Source of the DNA: Bacillus sp. ISL-37
Lineage (GTDB): Bacteria; Bacillota; Bacilli; Bacillales; Cytobacillaceae
Assembly (NCBI RefSeq): GCF_018613315.1
Contig: NZ_JAGGQL010000006.1
Coordinates: forward strand, 1 to 64,000
Length of the DNA stretch: 64,000 nt
Direction: 5' to 3'
The notes beneath the pieces are model-generated. The model was given only the letters and a program-made list of their open reading frames with translations. It made no database searches and was not told the DNA's origin. A program made the position numbers and the translations under genes. Positions 50,230 through 63,130 of this stretch are shown in pieces. Each line of letters starts with the position of its first letter. Within the stretch, counting starts at the first letter, position 1.

Positions 50230-52091
50230 TATAAATACCCCCCTGTCAGCGCATAGATGACAATCAAGACTGCAAGGCCGACGAAGGCGATCGTGCCATA
50301 AGTCTGTACCTGGCCGTTCTGGATTTTTGCACCGGTTTTACCAAGTCCCTGGACAACTGCTGTTGTCAGCTTTACTAGTCCCTCAACAAGGAAGACCTCG
50401 ATGAACCGCAGGAACAAGCTGGTCGCTTTCGCTCCAAATACGATGCTCTGATTGTAAATCTCATCGATATAGTACTTATTTTTCACGATGCCATAGGCAA
50501 GTGGCGCTCTGCTGGACAGCCAATCGCGAGAAATCGACTTCTTGCTGTACATCATCCATGCAAGCAGGATGCCGAGCAAGGAAACAACTGTAGCGACGAT
50601 CATGATCCAGCCAGGACCTTTGATATGGCCGTGGCCAAGTGATTCGTTGCCTTCAACGAGCCAGTCGCCAAGGAAAGAGCCGAACCAAGGTGTATTGACA
50701 TAACCAGCTACAACTGCCAGTACAGCCAGTACAACCATAGGCAAAGTCATGACAGATGGCGATTCATGAACATTCTTCATTTCGCTGCGTGCTTCACCAG
50801 TGAATACCATGAAGAACAGGCGGAACATATAGAATGCTGTGAAGAACGCCGCGATCACTGCCAGCCAGAACAATGTGTAATTTCCATGTGCCCATGCAGC
50901 AATCAAAATTTCATCTTTACTGAAAAAGCCTGAGAACAATGGGACACCACTGATTGCCAGTGTTCCGATCAGGAACAAAGGTCCAGTGAAGGTAAGCTTT
51001 TTCCAAAGCCCGCCCATTTTTTCAATATCCTGAGTATGTACAGCATGGATGACGCTACCTGCTGCAAGGAATAACAATGCTTTAAAGAACGCGTGAGTCA
51101 TCAAGTGGAATACTCCGGCAACATAACCGGCAGATCCTAATGCAAGCATCATGTAGCCAAGCTGGCTGACAGTCGAGAATGCAAGAACACGCTTGATGTC
51201 AGTCTGGACAAGGCCAATCGTTGCTGCAAAAATCGCTGTGAAAGCACCGATGATCGCAACAGTCAGCATGGCTGTCTCACTCGCATTGAATAGCGGGAAC
51301 AGCGATGCAACTAGGTATACACCGGCCGCAACCATCGTCGCTGCGTGGATTAACGCAGAAACTGGCGTCGGACCTTCCATCGCGTCTGGAAGCCATGTAT
51401 GAAGCGGGAACTGACCTGATTTACCAACCGCACCGATGAAAATCAGGATTGCAGTAAGGGTAATCATCGTTCCGGAAATCGCGCCTTCTTCTACCGCAGC
51501 GAAAATTTCATCATATTCGAAGCTGCCAGTTTGCCAGAATAAAAGAATCATCCCGATCAGCAGCCCAACATCCCCGATACGGGTCATGATGAAGGCTTTC
51601 TTTGCAGCCGCTTTGGCGCTTTCTTTGTAAAAATAGAATCCAATCAACAGGAATGAACCTACACCGACCAATTCCCAGAAAATATATGTCTGCAAGAGAT
51701 TCGGCGAGATTACAAGACCAAGCATTGCAAAAGTAAATAGTCCTAGATAAGCATAGAAAACCGGGAAGCGCTCATCACCATGCATATACCCTTTTGAATA
51801 GGTATGCACAAGGAAGCTGACAAGAGACACGATCACCAGCATCAATGCATTTAATTGATTTACTTCAAAGCCCGCAGTTAGTTCCAGATTCCCTATTGTC
51901 AGCCAAACGGCTTCAGCTTTGAATGTAGACTCCGAAAAGCGCTCGATCAGCACAAGGATGGAGTATACAAGAGAGGCAAGCGTCGCAAGAATCCCAACGA
52001 ATGCGCTCGCTTCTTTAAGCTTTTTACCGAACAGCAGCAGGAATAGAAAGGATACAAGCGGGAACAGCGGAATGAGCCAAGCATTCTCCAT
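50229..52091 (-). CDS. nuoL: NADH-quinone oxidoreductase subunit L
   Basis: Third and largest antiporter-like proton channel subunit with the long lateral helix, 620 residues. Seen are FWELVGVGSFLLIGFYFYKESAKAAAKKAFIMTRIGDVGLLIGM (about 140-185), AVGKSGQFPLHTWLPDAMEGPTPVSALIHAATMVAAGVYLV (about 225-265) and MTHAFFKALLFLAAGSVIHAVHTQDIEKMGG. The ATG at 52091 is the family start (MENAWLIPLFPLVSFLFLLLFG); the frame upstream is open for 14 codons without similarity. A gap of about 144 bp with two hairpins separates it from nuoK, unusual inside this operon. Confidence 0.95.
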   Translation of the reverse strand: MENAWLIPLFPLVSFLFLLLFGKKLKEASAFVGILATLASLVYSILVLIERFSESTFKAEAVWLTIGNLELTAGFEVNQLNALMLVIVSLVSFLVHTYSKGYMHGDERFPVFYAYLGLFTFAMLGLVISPNLLQTYIFWELVGVGSFLLIGFYFYKESAKAAAKKAFIMTRIGDVGLLIGMILLFWQTGSFEYDEIFAAVEEGAISGTMITLTAILIFIGAVGKSGQFPLHTWLPDAMEGPTPVSALIHAATMVAAGVYLVASLFPLFNASETAMLTVAIIGAFTAIFAATIGLVQTDIKRVLAFSTVSQLGYMMLALGSAGYVAGVFHLMTHAFFKALLFLAAGSVIHAVHTQDIEKMGGLWKKLTFTGPLFLIGTLAISGVPLFSGFFSKDEILIAAWAHGNYTLFWLAVIAAFFTAFYMFRLFFMVFTGEARSEMKNVHESPSVMTLPMVVLAVLAVVAGYVNTPWFGSFLGDWLVEGNESLGHGHIKGPGWIMIVATVVSLLGILLAWMMYSKKSISRDWLSSRAPLAYGIVKNKYYIDEIYNQSIVFGAKATSLFLRFIEVFLVEGLVKLTTAVVQGLGKTGAKIQNGQVQTYGTIAFVGLAVLIVIYALTGGYL

Positions 52092-52235
52092 TAATATCAC
52101 AATCCCCTTTTTTGAACGTGCGCTATCTACCATATATACGCCCGTCAGATTGAGGCCCGTCTTTCACGGGGCAGTCCAGCTACAAGAAATCTTCTGATTT
52201 CAGCGGCAAATGCCGCCTATGAAAAATCCATCAAT
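52092..52235 (-). other. Gap with hairpins between nuoK and nuoL
   Basis: All other nuo junctions overlap or are under 40 bp, but this one is 144 bp. It holds GCGGCA/TGCCGC (52203-52216, perfect 6-bp stem) right after nuoK, and GCCCGT...ACGGGGC (52155-52172). Partial termination or mRNA processing could adjust expression of nuoLMN. Confidence 0.5.
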
Positions 52236-52550
52236 CTAATTTTTCAACTGATTCATTTCATCAATATTGACCGTACTGCGGTTGCGGTAAAGCGATATCA
52301 GAATCGCAAGTCCTACCGCTACTTCAGCTGCTGCTACCGCGATGGAGAACAGCGCGAAAACCTGGCCAGTGATCGAAGGATTCACTCCGTATTTACTGAA
52401 GGTTACCAGATTGATATTGACCGCATTAAGCATCAATTCGATTGAGATCAATACAATAACTGTGTTCTTTTTTGTCAGGGCACCGTAGAGGCCGATGCAA
52501 AAAAGAATAAGTGCAAGAGCTAGATAGGCTGAAACCGGAACAGAACTCAT
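52236..52550 (-). CDS. nuoK: NADH-quinone oxidoreductase subunit K
   Basis: Small membrane subunit of complex I, 104 residues, three helices ([41 protein letters not shown] with the conserved Glu, [27 protein letters not shown] with the second Glu). These buried Glu residues belong to the central proton path. It overlaps nuoJ by 4 bp. Length and motifs are normal. Confidence 0.96.
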   Translation of the reverse strand: MSSVPVSAYLALALILFCIGLYGALTKKNTVIVLISIELMLNAVNINLVTFSKYGVNPSITGQVFALFSIAVAAAEVAVGLAILISLYRNRSTVNIDEMNQLKN

Positions 52551-53071
52551 TCCTGATCACCCTCCTTTTCGTCATCCTTGCGCGCCAGTACAATTGCGCC
52601 TACAAGCGCAGCAAGCAGGATCACGGATGTCAGTTCAAACGGGATAATGTAGTGCGAGAACAGCGATACCCCGATTTGTTCTGTATTGTTTTCATGCAGT
52701 GTATTTGGTACTGCTTCGAAATTCAAATCGTAAATTCCGAAATATACTGCTGCTCCAAAGCCGAGTACGCCGAGCAGCAATGCAAGCTTGCGCAGCATAC
52801 CGCCTTTTGGTTCAGCATCGTCACCATGGTGGCGGGTAAGCATGATTCCGAACAGCATCATGATTGTGATGGCGCCGGAATAGATCATTACTTGGATGAC
52901 CGCCAGGAATTCAGCGGACAAGAGCACATAAATACCTGCAATACTGACGAAAGTAAAGACGAGCGCTACGACCATGTGGATGACCTTCGTGAGGTTCAAT
53001 AAAAGCACGCCGCCGATTACCGCCACTAAAGCAAGTGACATAAACGCAAAAAATTCGCCTGTTAACGTCAT
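52547..53071 (-). CDS. nuoJ: NADH-quinone oxidoreductase subunit J
   Basis: Membrane subunit of complex I, 174 residues with five helices. The conserved region is [38 protein letters not shown] (about 43-80), including the YSGAI turn that moves during the catalytic cycle. It overlaps nuoI upstream by 4 bp (ATGA) and nuoK downstream by 4 bp. The C-terminal tail is acidic (DDEKEGDQE). Confidence 0.95.
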   Translation of the reverse strand: MTLTGEFFAFMSLALVAVIGGVLLLNLTKVIHMVVALVFTFVSIAGIYVLLSAEFLAVIQVMIYSGAITIMMLFGIMLTRHHGDDAEPKGGMLRKLALLLGVLGFGAAVYFGIYDLNFEAVPNTLHENNTEQIGVSLFSHYIIPFELTSVILLAALVGAIVLARKDDEKEGDQE

Positions 53072-53496
53072 GCTTTATTCACCTTCCGTATATTCTCATC
53101 ATTTTCGTCAAGCCATTCCAGGTTCTTGAATAAATTATCCCGGCTGTATTCAGCAAGTTCAAAGTTGTTCGTCATGATGATCGCTTCAGTCGGGCAAACT
53201 TCTGTGCACAGGTCACAGAGGATGCATAGTTCGAAGTTGATATCATACGTATCAATGATTTTGCCTTTTTTCGTTGGATCAGGATGCTTTTTACCAGTCA
53301 AGTTAATGCAATCTGTCGGGCAAATATTGGCACACTGGTTGCAGACGATGCATTTTTCAGGATAAAACTTCTGGATCCCGCGGAATCTGTCAGGAAGCGG
53401 AATCGGTTCGTTTGGATAATCGTAAGTCAGCTTTTCGCGAGTCAATTGTTTAAGGGTATAAGCTAATCCTTTAGTCCATCCTAGCACGTAATTCAC
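53068..53496 (-). CDS. nuoI: NADH-quinone oxidoreductase subunit I (ferredoxin-type)
   Basis: Peripheral-arm subunit with two 4Fe-4S clusters (N6a and N6b) that pass electrons to NuoB. The cluster motifs are CIVCNQCANICPTDCI (about 47-62) and CILCDLCTEVCPTEAI (about 90-105), all eight Cys present. The N-terminal helix (LGWTKGLAYTLKQLTREKL) lies along the membrane. Length is 142, shorter than in proteobacteria and normal for Bacillaceae. nuoH is 34 bp upstream. Confidence 0.96.
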   Translation of the reverse strand: MNYVLGWTKGLAYTLKQLTREKLTYDYPNEPIPLPDRFRGIQKFYPEKCIVCNQCANICPTDCINLTGKKHPDPTKKGKIIDTYDINFELCILCDLCTEVCPTEAIIMTNNFELAEYSRDNLFKNLEWLDENDENIRKVNKA

Positions 53497-53530
53497 CCCT
53501 TTAATGCAGGAAGCAATGCTGCTTCCGTTC

Positions 53531-54538
53531 CTATTTTAGAAAAAATTCTTTAATCAAAGCAGTTAGGAAGATGTTTGCCAACGCTACCGGCAGAAGCACT
53601 TTCCATGCGAACTCCATCAATTGGTCGGCGCGGATACGCGGGAACGTAGCACGGAACCAAATAAGGATGTAGACCACTAAGCTGAACTTGAGCGCGAACC
53701 ATACAGCTCCTGGAATGAAGCCAAGGAACGGCAGCGGCAGCCAGCCTCCAAGGAATAATACAGTGATCAACGCAGACATTGCGAACATATACACATATTC
53801 AGCAAGCATGAACATCGCCCAGCGGAAGCCAGAGTACTCTGTGTGGAAACCGGCAACAAGCTCGTTTTCCGCTTCAGCAAGGTCGAACGGAACCCTGTTC
53901 AATTCGGCAGTAGCAGCGATGAAGAACACGATGAACGCGATTGGCTGCCATAGGATGAACCAGCCATTGTCACCTTGTGCTGCAACAATCTCATTAAGAT
54001 TGAGGCTACCTGTCAGCAGGACGATTCCAATAACACTCATGACAAGCGGGATTTCGTAGGAAATCATCTGTGCCGCGGCACGCATACCGCCAAGCAATGA
54101 GTACTTGTTGTTGGATGCCCAGCCTGCCATCAGCATGCCGACGATCGTCAGCCCTGATATAGCGATGTAATACAGAAATCCGACATTCAAGTCAGCAAAT
54201 TGCAATTTGTCAGTCAAAGGAATCGTCGCCATGACCATGAAGGACGGTGCGAACGCGATAACTGGTGCGATAATGAACAGCGGCTTATCCGCTGCTTTTG
54301 GAATCAAGTCTTCTTTGACAAGAAGCTTTACGACGTCGGCTACGGATTGCAAGAGTCCCCATTTACCGCCGACATGGGATGGACCATAACGGCCCTGCAT
54401 GAAACCAAGCACTTTCCTCTCTGCCAGAATCGCCATGGTTACGAATCCAAGGATTACGAACAGCAGGACGACGGCTAGAACGAAGAAGATACTGAAATTC
54501 ATGAGGCCTGCGCTTGATTCGAGTAGATCCTGAACCAT
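53531..54538 (-). CDS. nuoH: NADH-quinone oxidoreductase subunit H
   Basis: Membrane subunit that helps to form the quinone-binding cavity, 335 residues with about eight helices. Family motifs are AERKVLGFMQGRYGPSHVG (about 39-57), KLLVKEDLIPKAADKPLF, the charged loop FDLAEAENELVAGFHTEYSGFRWAMF (about 215-240) and RATFPRIRADQLMEFAWKVLLP near the end. It shares one base with the nuoD stop (TAATG). Confidence 0.96.
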   Translation of the reverse strand: MVQDLLESSAGLMNFSIFFVLAVVLLFVILGFVTMAILAERKVLGFMQGRYGPSHVGGKWGLLQSVADVVKLLVKEDLIPKAADKPLFIIAPVIAFAPSFMVMATIPLTDKLQFADLNVGFLYYIAISGLTIVGMLMAGWASNNKYSLLGGMRAAAQMISYEIPLVMSVIGIVLLTGSLNLNEIVAAQGDNGWFILWQPIAFIVFFIAATAELNRVPFDLAEAENELVAGFHTEYSGFRWAMFMLAEYVYMFAMSALITVLFLGGWLPLPFLGFIPGAVWFALKFSLVVYILIWFRATFPRIRADQLMEFAWKVLLPVALANIFLTALIKEFFLK

Positions 54539-55638
54539 TATCCGTCTACCTCCCCAAGAACGATATCAACCGCTCCTAAAATTGCAATCAGATTTGAGAT
54601 ACTTTCTCCTTCGAGCAGTTTAGGAAGGATTTGCAGATTGTAGAAGCTCGGTCTTCTGAACTTGAGACGGTACGGCTCTTTTTTTCCATCGCTGGATATG
54701 TAGCATCCGATCTCACCTCGGGAGCCTTCGATCCGGACAAACGCTTCCCCTTTTGGAGCCTTGATGATTTTTGGAACCTTGGCTATGATTTCTCCGTCTT
54801 TCGGGAATTGCTGCACAGCCTGTTCGATGATTTTTAGAGATTCTTCGATTTCACCCATTCTTACATGGTAACGGGCAAGGGCATCGCCTTCTTCGCGAGT
54901 GACAACGTTGAAGTCGAAGCGATCATAGATTGAATACGGCTCATCCTTGCGCAAATCCCATTTCACGCCTGTAGAGCGCAGGTTCGGGCCGCTTAATGAG
55001 TAATTGATTGCGTCTTCCTTTGTATAAGTACCAATGTTCTTTGTACGGTTAAGGAAGATTTCGTTTCCTGATACAAGCTGGTGGTAGCCTTTCAACTGGC
55101 CTCTCAGGTAAGGGACAAAATCTGCCACCTTTTCGATCCAGCCTTCCGGAGCATCCCACTTTACGCCGCCTACACGCATGTAGTTGAACGTCAGACGAGC
55201 ACCAGACAGTTCATTCAACAGGTTCAGGATCATCTCGCGGTCACGGAATGCGTAAAGCAATGGGCTTGTCGCACCGAAGTCGAGGATGAATGTTCCCCAC
55301 CACAGCAAGTGGCTGGCAACCCTGTTCAATTCCATCGCCAGTATCCTTAGGTACTCGGCGCGTTCAGGCACCTGTAAGCCCATCATCGTTTCGACTGCAT
55401 GGACGATTACATAGTTATTCGTCATCGCCGAAACATAGTCCATCCGGTCTGTATACGGAATGATCTGTGTATATTGCAGGTCTTCGGCTAGCTTTTCAGT
55501 CCCGCGGTGCAAATAACCGATGACCGGCTTAGCTTCAACGATAATTTCACCGTCAATTTTCAGAACGAGGCGGAATACACCGTGTGTACTAGGGTGCTGC
55601 GGGCCCACGTTCAAGAGCATTTCTTCTGTGCGTATCAC
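54538..55638 (-). CDS. nuoD: NADH-quinone oxidoreductase subunit D
   Basis: 49-kDa-type subunit that forms the quinone site with NuoB, 366 residues. Motifs are MLLNVGPQHPSTHGVFRLVLKIDGE (about 7-31, with the His and Tyr-site loop), GYLHRGTEKLAEDLQYTQIIPYTDRMDYVSAMTNN (about 41-75) and FVRIEGSRGEIGCYISSDG near 310. Length is shorter than E. coli NuoD alone but normal for Gram-positives. It lies 3 bp after nuoC, with which it is not fused. Confidence 0.96.
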   Translation of the reverse strand: MIRTEEMLLNVGPQHPSTHGVFRLVLKIDGEIIVEAKPVIGYLHRGTEKLAEDLQYTQIIPYTDRMDYVSAMTNNYVIVHAVETMMGLQVPERAEYLRILAMELNRVASHLLWWGTFILDFGATSPLLYAFRDREMILNLLNELSGARLTFNYMRVGGVKWDAPEGWIEKVADFVPYLRGQLKGYHQLVSGNEIFLNRTKNIGTYTKEDAINYSLSGPNLRSTGVKWDLRKDEPYSIYDRFDFNVVTREEGDALARYHVRMGEIEESLKIIEQAVQQFPKDGEIIAKVPKIIKAPKGEAFVRIEGSRGEIGCYISSDGKKEPYRLKFRRPSFYNLQILPKLLEGESISNLIAILGAVDIVLGEVDG

Positions 55639-55641
55639 GGG

Positions 55642-57030
55642 CTACACCTCCACATCATACGGTTCATAGTCTTTTCTTAACGGGTGGCCGACCCAGTCTT
55701 CACCAAGCATGATGCGATGGAGGTTTGGATGGCCTTCGAATTTGATGCCAAGCAAGTCATACGTTTCACACTCTGGCCAATCAGCTCCTGCCCATAGTGG
55801 CTGGACGGACTGAGTAACAGGCTGATCGCGGTCAAGCTTGACCTTTAACGCAACTGACTGTCTGTTTTTGTATGAGTACAAGTGAACATACACTTCCATA
55901 TGTGTCTGGAAATCCGTGCCGTGAAGCTCTGAAAGGTAATCAAAACCTAATCGTTCGTTGTACTTAAGGAATTCAGCCAGTCGGTAATAAGATTCTTTCT
56001 TCGCGACAAGCGTTGGGACATCTTTTGAAAGAGGGTTAATATAGAAATCTTCCAAAATATCATCACCAAGGTTGTCTGTAACCGCTTTTACATATTTATC
56101 TAAGTAAGGCTGGTTTGGAGACGGTTTTTTCTCTTCAACAGGCTCTGCTGCTCCTGCTTTTGCGCCAGCTGCCGATTTAGCTTTCGCTGCAGCGGATGCT
56201 TTTGCCTTCGCTGCGGCAATCGCTTTCGCTTTCTCGTCGTCTGCTGAGCCTCCGCCGGCTGCGGCTTTGGCTTTCGCTGCTGCTGCCGCCTTAGCTTTTG
56301 CTACGGCTGCGGCTTTCTTTTTCGCAAGATCATCATCGTCCGTTGAAGCGTCTGCTCCTCCGTCTGCCTCCTGGGCTTTCCTTTTTGCTGCCGCTGCTGC
56401 CTTTGCCTTCGCTACGGCCGCGGCTTTCTTTTTCGCAAGGTCATCGTCGTCGCCTGCAGGAGCATCTGCTTCTCCGCCTGCTTCTGCCTTTGCTTTCCTT
56501 TTCGCTGCCGCGGCTGCCTTTGCTTTCTCTACGGCTGCGGCTTTCTTTTTCGCAAGATCATCATCGTCGCCCGCTGAAGCTTCAGTGGCTGCTGGAGTTT
56601 CCACTTCAGCGTTTTCCTCCACCTGGCCAGTTGCCTTCATTTTTGCAAGAGCGGCGGCTTTCGCCTTTGCTGCTGCAGCAGCTTTTTTCTTAGCTAATTC
56701 AGCGTCTTGACCTTCTACCGGAGCCGATACTTCTTCTTTGGCTTCTGATGCTTCATCTGACTGAGCGTTCGCTTTCATTTTCGCCAGTGCAGCTGCTTTT
56801 GCCTTCGCTGCTGCGGCGGCTTTCTTTTTAGCGAGTTCAGCATCGTCACCTGCTGGTGCTTCTGCTTTTGCCTCTGTTTCCTTCACTTCAGGTTCTGCGA
56901 CTTGGTCGGCAACCTCTTTCGGGTCGTTTCCTTCCCCTGCTTGTTTAGCTGCCTGACGCTGCTTCGCAAGCTCTTTTGCTTTTTGGGCTGCTTCTCTCTT
57001 TATCTGCTCTAAATCCTTTTCCCCGCTCAT
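55642..57030 (-). CDS. nuoC: NADH-quinone oxidoreductase subunit C with long Ala/Lys-repeat extension
   Basis: 30-kDa-type subunit of complex I. The conserved domain is only the last 155 residues ([56 protein letters not shown]). Before it lie about 300 residues of low complexity, with five or six modules of about 35-40 residues: an acidic segment ([11 protein letters not shown]) followed by Ala/Lys runs ([17 protein letters not shown]). They predict highly charged helices or a disordered arm. Similar shorter tails occur in other Bacillaceae NuoC proteins. The repeats are near-identical at DNA level, so their number may vary between strains. The start has the expected position 3 bp after nuoB. 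Confidence 0.93.
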   Translation of the reverse strand: MSGEKDLEQIKREAAQKAKELAKQRQAAKQAGEGNDPKEVADQVAEPEVKETEAKAEAPAGDDAELAKKKAAAAAKAKAAALAKMKANAQSDEASEAKEEVSAPVEGQDAELAKKKAAAAAKAKAAALAKMKATGQVEENAEVETPAATEASAGDDDDLAKKKAAAVEKAKAAAAAKRKAKAEAGGEADAPAGDDDDLAKKKAAAVAKAKAAAAAKRKAQEADGGADASTDDDDLAKKKAAAVAKAKAAAAAKAKAAAGGGSADDEKAKAIAAAKAKASAAAKAKSAAGAKAGAAEPVEEKKPSPNQPYLDKYVKAVTDNLGDDILEDFYINPLSKDVPTLVAKKESYYRLAEFLKYNERLGFDYLSELHGTDFQTHMEVYVHLYSYKNRQSVALKVKLDRDQPVTQSVQPLWAGADWPECETYDLLGIKFEGHPNLHRIMLGEDWVGHPLRKDYEPYDVEV

Positions 57031-57033
57031 CGG

Positions 57034-57546
57034 TTAGATCACCTTCTTCCCGGTTTTCGCCTCATAACGGATTTTCTCTTTCAATTTATTAATCCCGTAA
57101 ATCAATGCTGCTGGATTCGGCGGGCAACCCGGTATGTAAACATCGACCGGCACAATCTGATCGACACCTTTTACAACTGAGTATGATTTTACATATGGAC
57201 CGCCTGCTGTCGCGCATGATCCCATCGCGATTACCCACTTTGGTTCTGCCAGCTGATCGTACAGCCTGCGGACAGTCGGAGCCATTTTCTTCGTTACAGT
57301 ACCTGAAACAATCATGACATCAGACTGACGAGGTGAGTTCCGGTAGAACGTTCCAAAACGGTCAAGGTCATAGTGAGCCGAACTGGACGCCATCATTTCG
57401 ATCGCGCAGCACGCAAGACCGAAAGTCATTGGCCACATCGAGTTGCTTCTGGCCCATCCCTTTACCTGCTCAAGAGATGTCACAAATACATTTCTTTGGA
57501 GTTCTGCAGCTTCTGCTGGTGATAAATCATCCAATTTTAAATCCAT
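57034..57546 (-). CDS. nuoB: NADH-quinone oxidoreductase subunit B
   Basis: Carries the terminal 4Fe-4S cluster N2, which reduces the quinone. Length is 170. Cluster ligands are the tandem CC in [11 protein letters not shown] (about 40-50), [10 protein letters not shown] (about 105) and [14 protein letters not shown] (about 135). The ATG at 57546 follows AAGGTGCTAAA; an upstream in-frame start would add seven residues without support and overlap nuoA further. It overlaps nuoA by about 10 bp. Confidence 0.96.
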   Translation of the reverse strand: MDLKLDDLSPAEAAELQRNVFVTSLEQVKGWARSNSMWPMTFGLACCAIEMMASSSAHYDLDRFGTFYRNSPRQSDVMIVSGTVTKKMAPTVRRLYDQLAEPKWVIAMGSCATAGGPYVKSYSVVKGVDQIVPVDVYIPGCPPNPAALIYGINKLKEKIRYEAKTGKKVI

Positions 57547-57914
57547 TTTAGCACCTTCTTTTTCCATGCGTAGATGAGTCCGATCAGAAGCATTACGACG
57601 AAAATCAGCATCTCGATCAATGCGAAGATTCCCAGCTTCTCATAGGCGACAGCCCATGGATACAAAAACGCTGTTTCTACATCAAAAATAACGAACATAA
57701 GAGCAAAAACATAATAACGGACATTAAACTGGACCCGCGCATCGCTGAACGGTTCCATCCCGCTCTCGTAGGTGGTATATTTCCTCTCGTCCTGCTTGTA
57801 TTTCGGCCTCAAAAGCTTAGCCGCAAACAAGGCTACGATCGGAAGCAATACCCCGAGACATAGGAACACAAAGACTATCAAATAGTTATTTTGATATAGA
57901 TTCAACTGCTCCAT
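57537..57914 (-). CDS. nuoA: NADH-quinone oxidoreductase subunit A
   Basis: First gene of the 11-gene nuo unit. A 125-residue subunit with three membrane helices ([61 protein letters not shown]) and the conserved loop [32 protein letters not shown], whose Asp and Glu are family hallmarks. The second ATG (57914) is preferred, as GGAGG is 8 bp upstream of it. With no nuoEFG, the complex probably takes electrons from a donor other than NADH, such as ferredoxin. Confidence 0.95.
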   Translation of the reverse strand: MEQLNLYQNNYLIVFVFLCLGVLLPIVALFAAKLLRPKYKQDERKYTTYESGMEPFSDARVQFNVRYYVFALMFVIFDVETAFLYPWAVAYEKLGIFALIEMLIFVVMLLIGLIYAWKKKVLKWI

Positions 57915-57950
57915 GCCCATCCCTCCAATGTTGTGAAATTTTCATACTTT

Positions 57951-58175
57951 TTAATCTTGTAACCGATAACAATTATACCATTGTTGCAATAGTGTGTCGA
58001 CAAGCCTTTGAACAATCTGGCAACCTTCTTCCAAGCCTTTTTCAATAGAAAAATAGTTTCTGATTGAGGTCTGGATGTACCGGAGGAAAGAGTCGTCCCC
58101 TTCCATACTTAGTTGTATGGAAGGCAATTTATTCTCATTGTTTTCTCCAGGCTTTTTCTTGCCGTGGCAGCCCAC
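57951..58175 (-). CDS. Possible small protein upstream of nuoA
   Basis: An open frame of 74 codons from a GTG at 58175 (VGCHGKKKPGENNENK...), ending 36 bp before the nuoA start. The second half looks like one or two amphipathic helices (FLRYIQTSIRNYFSIEKGLEEGCQIVQRL). The ribosome site AAGGAGG is 17 bp from the GTG, too far for a good start, and the frame runs open to 58358 without an obvious start. No family is recognised. A perfect inverted repeat inside it (58099-58124) is a second reason for doubt. It may be non-coding leader sequence of the nuo operon. Confidence 0.25.
   Translation of the reverse strand: MGCHGKKKPGENNENKLPSIQLSMEGDDSFLRYIQTSIRNYFSIEKGLEEGCQIVQRLVDTLLQQWYNCYRLQD
58099..58124. 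repeat. Perfect inverted repeat upstream of nuoA
   Basis: CCTTCCATAC (58099-58108) and GTATGGAAGG (58115-58124) form a perfect 10-bp stem with a 6-nt loop, about 190 bp upstream of nuoA. No T run follows. It could be an operator or an RNA hairpin in the nuo leader. Confidence 0.6.
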
Positions 58176-58646
58176 CGATTTGGAGTGTGCAGCCTCCTTG
58201 TTTCGGTATCCACTGCTCCTAAAATAAGACAATCGGTTACATTTTATATTAAATACATTTTGGGGTAAGTTGTCAGTGACGTTTGTCAACATTGTGGCAA
58301 TCTGTTGGGTGAGAGTGATGTTGAATTGTTTTGGGCGATTTTTTTGTGATTTTTGCATGAAAATTGTTGATGGAATGTTGAATTCTTCTGATATTACTTA
58401 AAAAGTGTGGATAGGATGAGATATTCTTCTGTAAAGCGGAGGGTGAATTGGCTGGTATTTAGTTTTATTGGCGGTTTTCACAATTTTATTGGCGATAATT
58501 TCGATTTATTGGCGAAAAAAAATTTTGTATTGGCGAAAATTAGATTTTATTGGCGATTTTCACTACTTTATTGGCGAAACGGAAGCTGCCCCCAGAATTT
58601 CAAATAATTTGGTAGCGGATTCGCCGCCTCACTCTCCATAATAAAA
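58176..58646. other. Intergenic region between the atp and nuo operons, with array E
   Basis: No gene is supported. The nuo promoter is expected in 58200-58420. Array E lies at 58446-58580, between that and the atp terminator. Confidence 0.55.
58446..58580. repeat. 20/21-bp phased repeat array E (core TTTATTGGCGA)
   Basis: The TTGGC position occurs at 58448, 58468, 58489, 58509, 58530, 58550 and 58571: steps of 20, 21, 20, 21, 20, 21 bp. The core is about 11 bp (TTTATTGGCGA), with the first copy weaker (GAATTGGCTGG). Spacers are A/T-rich and not conserved. Confidence 0.9.
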
Positions 58647-58672
58647 ACACCCTCCGGCGTCCCGGAGGGTGT
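58643..58672 (-). terminator. Terminator of the atp operon
   Basis: ACACCCTCCGG at 58647-58657 pairs perfectly with CCGGAGGGTGT at 58662-58672, followed by five T on the minus strand. Confidence 0.92.
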
Positions 58673-58689
58673 TGATCGTATCATTAAAA

Positions 58690-59100
<411 letters not shown>

Positions 59101-59119
59101 TTACCCTCCTGGTCCGTTA

Positions 59120-60607
<1,488 letters not shown>

Positions 60608-60619
60608 TTATTGGAAAAA

Positions 60620-61513
<894 letters not shown>

Positions 61514-61597
61514 TTAGTCCAAGGTCAGGCAGGACCAGCTAATGGCTGGCACTGCTCCTCATCAAGCTTCAGCGATCAAGCGCTTCCGCTAATTAAA

Positions 61598-63121
<1,524 letters not shown>

Positions 63122-63130
63122 CTACGAATC

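Noticed and set aside
56267..56710. 147-codon plus-strand Ala/Phe-rich frame opposite nuoC
   Set aside because: It is the antisense reading of the Ala/Lys repeats and has no ribosome site or family.
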